Both the position numbers and the translations under genes were made by a program. Shown in pieces: positions 51,816 to 59,929 of a DNA stretch of 64,000 nucleotides. The notes beneath the pieces are model-generated. The model was given only the letters and a program-made list of their open reading frames with translations. It was not told the DNA's origin and made no database searches. The DNA is from Yersinia nurmii (GTDB taxonomy: Bacteria; Pseudomonadota; Gammaproteobacteria; Enterobacterales; Enterobacteriaceae): contig NZ_CPYD01000007.1 of assembly GCF_001112925.1 (NCBI RefSeq), positions 150,083-214,082 of the forward strand, given 5' to 3'. How positions within the stretch are numbered: position 1 is the stretch's first letter; every line of letters begins with the position of its first letter.

Positions 51816-52883
51816 TTATCCCAGTTTTTTCTGCGCCCAACGCAGGCTGCTTTGATATTCGTCAGGCAGCAAGGGGGACAACGAGTTCAACGTTTCGGCT
51901 AATTGTCTTGCCGACGGATCGTTGAGATTCAAATGCCCGACTTTACGCCCATCACGCACTTCTTTTTCGTACCAATGCAGATGAACCAGAGGCTGTGAAA
52001 GCCATGCCAAATTAACGGCCGTGCCGATGAGATTCACCATGACTGAAGGGGTGCTAACCACCGGTTTTGGCAGTGGTAAATCCAGAATAGCGCGCAGATG
52101 CAATTCAAACTGGCTGATGGATGCACCATTTTGCGTCCAGTGACCGCTGTTGTGTACGCGGGGAGCCAGCTCGTTGATTAGCAGATTATTGCCGACGATA
52201 AAGCATTCCATCGCCATCACGCCCACATAATCCAGCTCATTCATAATGGCGGACAACATGCTTTCTGCCTGAGCCTGCAATTTGGCATCTGGTTGCGGTA
52301 AAGCTACGCTGATACGCAAAATACCGTCTTCATGCAGATTATGGGTTAGCGGATAAAAAACCGTTTTCCCGTCATGGCTACGTGCGCCAATCAGAGAAAC
52401 TTCACCCGAAAAATTAATACCTTGCTCGACGATGCACTCACCGTAGGCGTCCGCAGGCAGGCTATCTTGCTCACCGGGACGTAAACGCCACTGCCCGCGT
52501 CCGTCATAACCGCCGACGCGACGTTTAACAATGACCAGTTCGCCCAGAGAAGCAAAAACCTGCTGCCACTGTTCGGCATCGGCGAGTAATTGCCAAGGCG
52601 CGGTGGCTAAATTCAGGCTATCTAACAGTTTTTTTTGCGTCAGGCGATCGGCCAAACGCGGGAAAATATCGCGGTTAACGAAGGCGTTGTGAGTAGCCAG
52701 TTCGCGAGTCAGTGCGGTTTCCGGCCAGCGCTCAATTTCAGCGGTAATCACACTATTCTGATAAGGCACGGCTTCGGGTTCTGCGTCCAATCCTACTGGA
52801 TAAACTGCGATTCCCAGCGGCTCTCCGGCCTGACGCAGCATGCGCCCCAACTGACCGTTACCTAATACGCAAACTGGCTTCAT
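51816..52883 (-). CDS. purK: N5-carboxyaminoimidazole ribonucleotide synthase
   Basis: PurK uses ATP and bicarbonate to carboxylate AIR in purine synthesis. The 355-residue ATP-grasp protein opens [20 protein letters not shown], with [15 protein letters not shown] near residue 135 and the metal-binding region [17 protein letters not shown] near residue 244. It overlaps the purE stop region by four bases (ATGA), showing translational coupling, and shares the purine-regulated promoter upstream of purE. Confidence 0.97.
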   Translation of the reverse strand: MKPVCVLGNGQLGRMLRQAGEPLGIAVYPVGLDAEPEAVPYQNSVITAEIERWPETALTRELATHNAFVNRDIFPRLADRLTQKKLLDSLNLATAPWQLLADAEQWQQVFASLGELVIVKRRVGGYDGRGQWRLRPGEQDSLPADAYGECIVEQGINFSGEVSLIGARSHDGKTVFYPLTHNLHEDGILRISVALPQPDAKLQAQAESMLSAIMNELDYVGVMAMECFIVGNNLLINELAPRVHNSGHWTQNGASISQFELHLRAILDLPLPKPVVSTPSVMVNLIGTAVNLAWLSQPLVHLHWYEKEVRDGRKVGHLNLNDPSARQLAETLNSLSPLLPDEYQSSLRWAQKKLG

Positions 52884-53404
52884 ACACCCTCCCGCGGATC
52901 GGGATTATTCAGCACTTCATCAGTTTGGCTTTGACGCCACGCTGCCAGACGCCCAGCGAGAGCTTTATCGTGCAGCGCTAAAATCTGTGCTGCCAGCAGT
53001 GCCGCGTTGGCTGCGCCTGCTTTGCCAATCGCCAGAGTCCCCACAGGGATACCGCGCGGCATTTGCACAATCGAGTAAAGGCTGTCTACGCCGCTCAGCG
53101 CTGCACTTTGTACCGGCACGCCCAGCACCGGCACCAGCGTTTTTGCCGCCAGCATACCCGGAAGATGGGCTGCCCCGCCGGCACCGGCAATGATCACATC
53201 CAGTCCATTAGCGTCTGCCTGTTCGGCAAAACTGAATAATTTATCCGGCGTACGGTGAGCGGAAACCACTTCCACATGGAAAGGGACATCCAATTCGGTG
53301 AGCACGTCAGCAGCGAACTGCATGGTGGCCCAGTCACTTTTAGACCCCATAACTATTGCGATTTTAACCCCGGCTGCGATAGCCGAATCGAGGTTGGCTC
53401 CCAT
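52880..53404 (-). CDS. purE: N5-carboxyaminoimidazole ribonucleotide mutase
   Basis: PurE moves the carboxyl group to make CAIR, the step after PurK. I start at ATG 53404 ([20 protein letters not shown]), giving 174 residues, near the 169 of E. coli; the longer frame to 53482 has no family support. The class I signature is [10 protein letters not shown] near residue 19, with SAHRTPDKL near residue 49 and [12 protein letters not shown] near residue 76. It leads the purEK operon under a PurR box at 53495. Confidence 0.97.
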   Translation of the reverse strand: MGANLDSAIAAGVKIAIVMGSKSDWATMQFAADVLTELDVPFHVEVVSAHRTPDKLFSFAEQADANGLDVIIAGAGGAAHLPGMLAAKTLVPVLGVPVQSAALSGVDSLYSIVQMPRGIPVGTLAIGKAGAANAALLAAQILALHDKALAGRLAAWRQSQTDEVLNNPDPREGV

Positions 53405-53494
53405 GGGTGTAAAGCTCCTGTGATTGTGCAAGCGTCGGCCAGAGCGAATTGTGTCTGGCGAAGAGGGCGTAGAGCATACCATGAGCTACAGGCA

Positions 53495-53510
53495 AGGAAA
53501 ACGGTTGCGT
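53495..53510 (-). promoter_or_regulatory. PurR operator of purEK
   Basis: On the minus strand the 16 bases ACGCAACCGTTTTCCT match every fixed position of the PurR consensus (ANGCAANCGNTTNCNT). The site is 91 bp before the purE start, so purEK should be repressed when hypoxanthine or guanine is plentiful. Confidence 0.92.
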
Positions 53511-53561
53511 AGCTGGTTTTTGTACGAAAAAACAGGATTTTTCAGGATTGGGCAGTAAGGG

Positions 53562-54284
53562 TTAAAATGGGAATTCGATCAGCTCGATGGCTTCAGGGGT
53601 GACGCAAATCATCGACCCTTCCACATGCCAGGCACCCAATACGGCGCGATGCACGGTTTTATCTGCCAATTTAAGGGGATGAATTGCTGGACGATGTGTA
53701 TGACCGTGAATCATCCACTCTACGCCATTGCGTTGGAAAGCCTCAATCACCGCTGCGTTATTCACATCCATGATGGCTTCGGATTTGCCTTTATTATTCT
53801 GTTGGCTGCTTTTCCGCATGGACGCGGCAATGCGTAAACGCCAAGAAAGGGGTAAGGACAGGAATAACCATTGGATAATGGGATTGTGAACCCGGCGACG
53901 AAAATGCTGATAATCCGCATCGTCTGTGCATAACGTATCGCCATGCAAGATTAAAATCTTGCGGCCATATAGATCGAGAGTTTGTTCTTCTGGTAGCAGT
54001 GTCATACCGCTTTCGGCAGCAAAACGTTTTCCAACTAAAAAATCACGGTTACCGTGAATAAAGTAGCAGGGAATTCCCCGATGGTGCAGGTCTTTCAGGG
54101 CGCTGGCGACCTGACGATACAGCGGCTGCGGATCGTCATCACCAATCCACGCTTCAAATAGATCGCCGAGGATATATAAAGCGTCGGCGTGAATGGCTTC
54201 GCGCTGTAAAAAACGCAGAAAACCGGCAGTAATTGCCGGTTCCTGAACGCTAAGATGCAGATCTGCTATAAAAAGCGTGCGCAT
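53562..54284 (-). CDS. lpxH: UDP-2,3-diacylglucosamine hydrolase LpxH
   Basis: LpxH cleaves UDP-diacylglucosamine to lipid X, the fourth step of lipid A synthesis. The 240-residue calcineurin-like phosphoesterase shows DLHLS near residue 8, [12 protein letters not shown] near residue 41, the GNRDFLVG motif near residue 79, HGDTLCTDD near residue 114 and GHTHRP near residue 195, which together bind two manganese ions. It is ten bases downstream of ppiB in the same direction, as in E. coli. Confidence 0.96.
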   Translation of the reverse strand: MRTLFIADLHLSVQEPAITAGFLRFLQREAIHADALYILGDLFEAWIGDDDPQPLYRQVASALKDLHHRGIPCYFIHGNRDFLVGKRFAAESGMTLLPEEQTLDLYGRKILILHGDTLCTDDADYQHFRRRVHNPIIQWLFLSLPLSWRLRIAASMRKSSQQNNKGKSEAIMDVNNAAVIEAFQRNGVEWMIHGHTHRPAIHPLKLADKTVHRAVLGAWHVEGSMICVTPEAIELIEFPF

Positions 54285-54294
54285 TCCGTCGCAA

Positions 54295-54789
54295 TTACTC
54301 GCTAACGGTAACGCTTTTGATGATCACATCTTCTTTTGGAACGTCCTGATGCATGCCGCTACGGCCAGTTGCAACGCTTTTGATTTTATCAACAACGTCC
54401 ATACCTTCGACCACTTCAGCGAATACACAGTAGCCCCAGCCGTCAGCGCGCTCTGAACGGAAGTTCAGGAAGTCGTTGTCAGCTACGTTAATGAAGAACT
54501 GAGCGGTAGCAGAGTGCGGATCGTTAGTACGCGCCATTGCCAAAGTACCACGGGTGTTTTTCAGTCCGTTGTTCGCTTCATTCTTAATTTGCGCACCCGT
54601 TTCTTTCTGGTTCATGCCTGGCTCAAAACCGCCGCCCTGAATCATGAAACCATCGATAACACGGTGGAAAATAGTGTTGTCGTAGAAACCTTTACGGCAG
54701 TAATTCAGGAAGTTTTCAACGGTAGCCGGCGCTTTGTCAGCGAAAGTGTTGATGACGATATCGCCGTGATTAGTATGAAAAGTAACCAT
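54295..54789 (-). CDS. ppiB: Peptidyl-prolyl cis-trans isomerase B (cyclophilin)
   Basis: PpiB is the cytosolic cyclophilin and speeds proline isomerisation in folding. I start at ATG 54789 ([20 protein letters not shown]) for 164 residues, equal to E. coli; the 25 residues upstream to 54864 have no family match. The active-site arginine is in [18 protein letters not shown] near residue 43, and the family core continues with [20 protein letters not shown] near residue 83. No signal peptide is present, in line with the cytosolic form. Confidence 0.96.
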   Translation of the reverse strand: MVTFHTNHGDIVINTFADKAPATVENFLNYCRKGFYDNTIFHRVIDGFMIQGGGFEPGMNQKETGAQIKNEANNGLKNTRGTLAMARTNDPHSATAQFFINVADNDFLNFRSERADGWGYCVFAEVVEGMDVVDKIKSVATGRSGMHQDVPKEDVIIKSVTVSE

Positions 54790-55187
54790 AATAATATTCC
54801 TGCTAGTGTAATATGTGGAATCACAAAGTGAGTCGCTACTCTTTAGACGGCTCTTATAACACATCTGCCGGATTGAGTCAGTATTCGCGCCTTTCCACCG
54901 CGTTCTGGCAAGGAGAGGCGGAAAGCATGAGTGGGGTAATGTGGCTGATTAATAAAGCGCTTTACAACCGAATAAATTCGCCCCTTTCATCCGCGCTTTT
55001 TATCATCACCTTTAATCGTAAAACCGCTTAAAATTGCGTTATTCAGTAGGTTTTACCGATGGCTGACCTTGCAATGCAATAAGGATCGCGTTTCAATATA
55101 TCCTTGGGTTATTTAAGCGCCCATTTTTGGTAATATCCTGTTTATATTCACGCGTACGCGCCTAGCAAAAAACCACGGAATGTCCCG
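54790..55187. other. Divergent promoter region of ppiB and cysS
   Basis: This 398-bp stretch separates the two divergent genes. I see no tRNA, repeat or well-supported gene in it; a 72-codon plus-strand frame (54813-55031) has no recognisable features. The promoters of both genes must lie here, with AT-rich candidates near 55085-55145 for cysS, but no pair is good enough to name. Confidence 0.6.
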
Positions 55188-56573
55188 ATGCTAAAGATTT
55201 TTAATACACTGAGTCGCCAAAAAGAGGAATTCAAGCCTATCCATGCCGGGAAAGTTGGCATGTACGTGTGCGGGATCACCATCTATGACCTGTGTCACAT
55301 TGGGCATGGTCGTACTTTTGTTGCCTTCGATGTTGTTGCGCGTTATCTGCGTTATTTGGGCTATTCCCTGACTTATGTCCGCAATGTCACCGACGTTGAT
55401 GACAAAATCATTAAACGCGCGGCAGAAAATAATGAAACCTGCGATCAGCTGACTTCCCGCATGTTAGCTGAAATGCATAAAGATTTTGATGCGCTGAATC
55501 TTGAGCGCCCGGATCTGGAGCCGCGTGCCACTCACCATATCACTGAAATCATTGAACTGGCGCAGCGCCTGATCGAGCGCGACCATGCCTACGTCGCGTC
55601 AAACGGTGATGTGATGTTCGCGGTAGATAGCGATCCGGATTACGGTTTATTGTCTCGTCAGGATTTGGAACAGCTTCAGGCTGGCGCACGGGTCGAAATT
55701 GCCGATGTGAAACGTAATCCAATGGATTTCGTGCTGTGGAAAATGTCCAAGCCGGGTGAACCAAGCTGGGAATCACCTTGGGGGCCGGGGCGTCCGGGCT
55801 GGCACATTGAATGTTCCGCGATGAACGGTAAGCAGTTGGGCGCGCATTTTGATATTCACGGCGGCGGTTCTGATTTGATGTTCCCGCACCATGAAAATGA
55901 AATTGCTCAGTCCACCTGCGCCCATGATGGCCCTTACGTCAACTACTGGATGCATTCCGGTATGGTGATGATCGACAAAGAAAAAATGTCGAAATCGCTG
56001 AACAACTTCTTCACTATTCGCGATGTTTTGGCGTATTACGATGCGGAAACCGTACGCTATTTCCTGATGTCTGGTCACTATCGTAGCCAGTTGAACTACA
56101 GCGAAGAGAACCTGAAACAGGCTCGTGCCTCTCTAGAGCGTTTGTACACCGCTCTGCGTGGTACCGATGCTAGCGCCATGCCAGCCGGCGGTTCTGAGTT
56201 TGAAACCCGTTTCTGTGAAGCAATGGACGATGATTTCAATACGCCTGAAGCTTATTCCGTTCTGTTTGATATGGCTCGTGAAGTCAATCGTCTGAAAGCG
56301 GAGGATATGGCAGCGGCCAACGGTCTGGCGGCAGAACTGCGCAAACTTGCACATGTTCTCGGATTATTGGAGCAAGAACCGGAGCAATTTCTGCAAAGTG
56401 GCGCGCAGAGTAATGATGATGAAGTGACCAAAATTGAAGCGCTGATTAAACAGCGGAACGATGCTCGCGCCAGTAAAGACTGGGCAATGGCAGATTCAGC
56501 TCGCGATCAGCTCAACGAAATGGGCATCGTGCTGGAAGATGGGCCGCAGGGCACCAGTTGGCGTCGTAAGTAG
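55188..56573 (+). CDS. cysS: Cysteinyl-tRNA synthetase
   Basis: CysS charges tRNA(Cys). The 461-residue class I synthetase has the HIGH motif in [11 protein letters not shown] near residue 37 and the KMSKS motif in [12 protein letters not shown] near residue 268. The zinc ligands include C28 (VCGITIYD) and the residues in [10 protein letters not shown] near residue 205 and [10 protein letters not shown] near residue 233. A C-terminal DALR domain follows. It is a single-gene unit divergent from ppiB. Confidence 0.98.
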   Translation: MLKIFNTLSRQKEEFKPIHAGKVGMYVCGITIYDLCHIGHGRTFVAFDVVARYLRYLGYSLTYVRNVTDVDDKIIKRAAENNETCDQLTSRMLAEMHKDFDALNLERPDLEPRATHHITEIIELAQRLIERDHAYVASNGDVMFAVDSDPDYGLLSRQDLEQLQAGARVEIADVKRNPMDFVLWKMSKPGEPSWESPWGPGRPGWHIECSAMNGKQLGAHFDIHGGGSDLMFPHHENEIAQSTCAHDGPYVNYWMHSGMVMIDKEKMSKSLNNFFTIRDVLAYYDAETVRYFLMSGHYRSQLNYSEENLKQARASLERLYTALRGTDASAMPAGGSEFETRFCEAMDDDFNTPEAYSVLFDMAREVNRLKAEDMAAANGLAAELRKLAHVLGLLEQEPEQFLQSGAQSNDDEVTKIEALIKQRNDARASKDWAMADSARDQLNEMGIVLEDGPQGTSWRRK

Positions 56574-56676
56574 CAGATAAGTGGTTTTGATTTGATGTAA
56601 ACGGAGGGTTCCCATCTTTTAAGATGTGGAATCTTGCGGAATAACCTTGAGTCGCGGTAATAAAAATATCAAAGAA

Positions 56677-56715
56677 AACATTGCGGTGCTGATAGCTATC
56701 AGTAACCGCAATGTT
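56677..56715 (-). terminator. Terminator of ybcJ-folD
   Basis: AACATTGCGGT and ACCGCAATGTT pair over 11 bp, with an inner CTGATAG/CTATCAG stem. On the minus strand a T-rich run (TTCTTTGATATTTTTA) follows. It lies just after the ybcJ stop and also faces cysS. Confidence 0.85.
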
Positions 56716-56726
56716 CTTTATGAAGC

Positions 56727-56939
56727 TTAGGCTTTAACCTGTACGGTCATCCCCTGAAACTCCACGATTTGGTCTGCCAGAATTTTGCAGCGCTTACGCG
56801 TTTCTACTTTTCCGTCAACTTTGACCAGACCATCGGCAATCACCATTTTTGCTGATGCGCCACTGTCGCTCCACCCTTGAAACTTCAACAGATCGCACAG
56901 TTCAACATGAGGGTGATTTTCCAACTGAAAGATTTCCAT
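56727..56939 (-). CDS. ybcJ: S4-type RNA-binding protein YbcJ
   Basis: This is a 70-residue protein made of a single S4 RNA-binding domain (alpha-L motif), with the core LCDLLKFQGWSDSGASAKMV and DGLVKVDGKVETRKRCKIL. It is probably a ribosome- or RNA-associated protein; the precise target is not known. It lies 14 bases after folD and is read in the same direction, so the two share a transcript. Confidence 0.93.
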   Translation of the reverse strand: MEIFQLENHPHVELCDLLKFQGWSDSGASAKMVIADGLVKVDGKVETRKRCKILADQIVEFQGMTVQVKA

Positions 56940-56953
56940 TACTATCCTTTAAA

Positions 56954-57820
56954 TCAATTTGTGTTGATGTCGTGATATTCCTCGCAGGCTTGCAAGGTAT
57001 TTTGAATCAGAGTTGCTACGGTCATTGGCCCGACACCGCCGGGAACCGGAGTGATCCAGCCAGCGCGTTCAACGGCAACATCAAACTCTACGTCACCCAC
57101 TACTTTACCACTTTCCAGACGGTTGATACCGACATCAATGACGATCGCCCCTGGTTTAATCCAGTCACCCGGAATAAAGCCCGGTTTACCGACCGCAACA
57201 ACCAGCAAATCGGCACGTTCGACGTGTGAGCGCAGATCCTGAGTAAAGCGGTGAGTGACGGTAGTGGTACAGCCGGCCAGCAGTAGCTCAAGGCTCATAG
57301 GACGACCGACGATATTGGATGCGCCCACCACAACGGCATTCAGACCGTAAGTGTTGATGCCGCTACGCTCAAGCAGAGTAACGATACCGCGTGGCGTACA
57401 AGGGCGCAGTTTTGGCGCACGCTGGCATAGGCGGCCTACGTTATAAGGATGGAATCCATCCACGTCCTTATCAGGATTAATGCGTTCCAGTACTTTTACG
57501 TTGTCGATACCGGCAGGTAACGGCAATTGAACCAAAATGCCGTCAATCTTTGGATCTTGGTTCAGCGTATCAATTAAAGCCAGCAGTTCGGCTTCTGAAG
57601 TGCTGGCGGGCATATCGTATGAACGAGAAAGGAATCCCACTTCCTCACAGGCTTTGCGCTTACTGCCGACATAAATCTGTGAGGCTGGGTTTTCACCAAC
57701 CAACACTACCGCAAGGCCGGGGGCGCGTTTACCTGCCGCCAAACGCTGTTGAACCAGTGCAGCAACTTCAGTCCTAACTTGCTGCGCAATCGTTTTACCG
57801 TCAATAATTTTTGCTGACAT
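56954..57820 (-). CDS. folD: Methylene-THF dehydrogenase / methenyl-THF cyclohydrolase
   Basis: FolD interconverts methylene-, methenyl- and formyl-tetrahydrofolate with NADP. The 288-residue bifunctional protein has [20 protein letters not shown] near residue 42, with the catalytic lysine in the YVGSK motif, [11 protein letters not shown] near residue 95, and [15 protein letters not shown] near residue 166 for the cofactor. A second site [15 protein letters not shown] is near residue 260. It stands beside the tRNA-Arg(UCU) gene, as in E. coli. Confidence 0.97.
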   Translation of the reverse strand: MSAKIIDGKTIAQQVRTEVAALVQQRLAAGKRAPGLAVVLVGENPASQIYVGSKRKACEEVGFLSRSYDMPASTSEAELLALIDTLNQDPKIDGILVQLPLPAGIDNVKVLERINPDKDVDGFHPYNVGRLCQRAPKLRPCTPRGIVTLLERSGINTYGLNAVVVGASNIVGRPMSLELLLAGCTTTVTHRFTQDLRSHVERADLLVVAVGKPGFIPGDWIKPGAIVIDVGINRLESGKVVGDVEFDVAVERAGWITPVPGGVGPMTVATLIQNTLQACEEYHDINTN

Positions 57821-57942
57821 CAGTGGAGGAGTCCATCAATTAAAAAAGCGGGAATTCCTCTATTTTGTCAGAAGCGGGGCGTGCTGTCAGGCGTAGAATA
57901 ACGAATAAATGTACAGGTGAGTGGTTGTAAGGCGAAAACCCA

Positions 57943-57970
57943 TTGACTCACGGGTGTCTGCCCGTATAAT
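57943..57970 (+). promoter_or_regulatory. Sigma-70 promoter of the tRNA-Arg gene
   Basis: TTGACT (57943-57948) and TATAAT (57965-57970) are 16 bp apart, close to the full sigma-70 consensus. The tRNA begins 54 bases after the -10, so a short leader is removed. Confidence 0.88.
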
Positions 57971-58023
57971 CCAACTCCGCAACTGACCATCCGCAGCAAG
58001 TTATTCTGTGGAAAATCAACAAT

Positions 58024-58100
58024 GCGCCCTTAGCTCAGTTGGATAGAGCAACGGCCTTCTAAGCCGTAGGTCACAGGTTCGAGCCCTGTAGGGCGTACCA
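58024..58100 (+). tRNA. argU: tRNA-Arg (anticodon UCU)
   Basis: This 77-nt tRNA has the acceptor stem GCGCCCT pairing with AGGGCGT, a D-loop TTAGCTCAGTTGGATAGAGC, an anticodon arm with TCT in the loop CTTCTAA, the T-arm GGTTCGAGCCC, and an encoded CCA end. It reads AGA codons, rare in this genome type. The position next to folD equals argU of E. coli, a well-known site for integrated elements (DLP12). It is intact, so an element inserted here kept the tRNA working. Confidence 0.98.
58077..58100 (+). other. Likely attachment-site core (attL) in the tRNA 3' end
   Basis: P4-type integrases normally recombine at the 3' part of a tRNA gene and rebuild it. The T-arm to CCA segment just before the integrase is therefore the likely left crossover core. 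A matching direct repeat should occur at the far end of the island, which is outside this window. Confidence 0.55.
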
Positions 58101-58275
58101 TTTCGAAGTCAACACACCTCTACTGAATTCGCTTTTTATCCTTTATATTCTCTTAAATTACTGAATTTTTCTGTCACGAACTCTACCGAGGTCAACTCAG
58201 TTATACCCAAATCAAGTGGTATCTGGGGGCCTTTGCGGGGGCTCATCTCGTTCAATGGAAATTAGGGGCCCCTTC

Positions 58276-59473
58276 ATGCCACTAAATGCACGACAGATTG
58301 ATACTGCAAAACTCAAAGAAAAAGAATACAAGCTCACCGATGGTGGTGGTCTGTATCTGTTGGTGAAGCCTAATGGGGCGAGATACTGGCGCTTGAAGTA
58401 TCGTTTTTTTGGGGAAAGAGAAAAAGCTTTCTATCGGTGTTTATCCTGATATTTCTTTGGCTGATGCTCGCTTGAAGCGAGAGGAAGCACGGAAGATCAT
58501 CGCTTTAGGCGGTGACCCTGGAGAGGAAAAGAAAGCAGAAAAACTGGCTCAAAAGGCCAATGTCGAAGACACCTTCAAGGCTATCGCACTGGAATGGCAT
58601 GAGTACAAACGGCCTAACTGGTCGAAAGGCTATGCTGAAGTTCTGATGGAAGCATTCGAGAACGATATATTTCCTGATATTGGTAAGCGTCCCATTGCTG
58701 AGATCAAACCGCTCGAAGTGCTCAGCTCACTGCGTAAACTCGAAAAGCGGGGTGTGCTCGATAAGCTGCGTAAAATTCGCCAGGCCTGCAATCAGGTATT
58801 CCGCTATGCTATCGTCACCGGTCGGGCTGAAACTAACCCTGCCTCAGAGCTGGCAAGTGCGTTAACCCCGCCAAAATCTGTGCACTACCCTCATCTGTTA
58901 GCGGATGAACTTCCTGCTTTCTTAGAAGCTCTCGCCGCTTATTCGGGGAACCCAATAACTCGGCTAGCAACAAAGATTCTGATGCTAACAGGCGTTCGTA
59001 CTATTGAACTCCGCATGGCTGAATGGAAAGAATTTGATTTCGCCAAGCGGGTTTGGGAAGTGCCGGTAGAAAGGATGAAGATGCGCCGCCCTCACCTTGT
59101 TCCACTATCTGATCAAGTTGTGGCTGCACTACGAGAGATCCAGGCAATTACGGGCCGTTATAACCTGGTTTTTCCTGGGCGCAACGACATCACCAAACCA
59201 ATGAGCGAAGCGAGTATCAATCAGGTATTGAAAAGGATTGGGTATCATGGGAAGGCTACAGGACACGGCTTCCGGCACACGATGAGTACCATCCTGCATG
59301 AAAAAGGTTATAACACGGCATGGATCGAGCTACAGCTTGCGCATGTGGATAAGAACACTATTCGTGGCACATATAACCATGCGCAGTATCTGGAGCAGCG
59401 TAGGGAGATGTTGCAGTGGTATGGGGATTTTATCGATACTATTACCAAACCCAAGCTAAAGGATGTTTCATAG
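58276..59473 (+). pseudogene. P4-family tyrosine integrase, frameshifted
   Basis: This is a tRNA-targeting site-specific recombinase beginning MPLNARQIDTAKLKEKEY at ATG 58276. After about 44 residues, at a T7-G4 run (58404-58414), one extra base moves the frame; the next frame continues directly with GKEKKLSIGVYPDISLADAR. Corrected, the protein would have 398 residues, the normal length. The catalytic set is present: R in GVRTIELR, HGFRH, LAHVDKN and the tyrosine in YNHAQY. It lies 176 bases after argU and points away from it. A homopolymer sequencing error is an alternative to a true lesion. Confidence 0.88.
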
Positions 59474-59480
59474 TAGGGTA

Positions 59481-59514
59481 ATGGCACTTAGCCATCTTTA
59501 TGGCTAAGTGCCAT
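59481..59514. repeat. Perfect 15-bp inverted repeat after the integrase
   Basis: ATGGCACTTAGCCAT (59481-59495) and ATGGCTAAGTGCCAT (59500-59514) are exact reverse complements around a 4-nt loop, starting 7 bases after the integrase stop. There is no T run, so it is not a standard terminator. It could be a transcription or replication barrier, or a protein-binding dyad of the element. Confidence 0.85.
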
Positions 59515-59929
59515 GTAGAAATGATTAACCAGAACGTTAAATACTTTGCATAAAAACCTGCGTCCTAACGAAGCTAATTTTATCGCTATAAGTGGAGATA
59601 GAAAGAAATGCGTTATGCCGTAATTAGGCACTCTATCTCCCTTAGACGCTGTCCACATTACGCGGATAGGATCAATTGCGAAGATGATGGAAGCTATTGG
59701 TCGAAGCCATCCTTTTCCTAGTGGACAGGTCATAAGGCACTCAAAGTAGGTAAGTATTCAATATGAATTAATCCTAGGAATTCGAGGGTTCCGCATTGGA
59801 ACTATTTAAAGAGGGCATATTTTACGCTCTGGTGTAGTTGCAGAAGGACGAATATCATGTCCAAAACTTTTGGCGATGCTAATGCGTTTGGATGAGGAGG
59901 AAAGAATACCCTCCGGAAGGGAGTTAGTG
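59515..59929. other. Unassigned spacer in the island
   Basis: About 415 bases between the integrase hairpin and the nuclease-NTPase gene. I recognise no gene. An 81-codon frame on the minus strand (59488-59733) partly overlaps the hairpin and has no recognisable features. A GGAAGGGAG ribosome site close to 59918 leads into the next gene. The stretch may hold the promoter of that gene. Confidence 0.55.

Noticed and set aside
54813..55031. 72-codon plus-strand frame between ppiB and cysS
   Set aside because: Composition does not look coding, there is no ribosome site or homology pattern, and the region must hold two promoters.
58276..58500. Programmed frameshifting in the integrase
   Set aside because: The T7-G4 run lacks a classic slippery heptamer with a downstream stem in the right frame, and P4-type integrases are normally encoded in a single frame.
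59488..59733. 81-codon minus-strand frame in the island spacer
   Set aside because: No recognisable motif, it includes half of the perfect hairpin, and it has no good ribosome site; kept only as an unassigned spacer.
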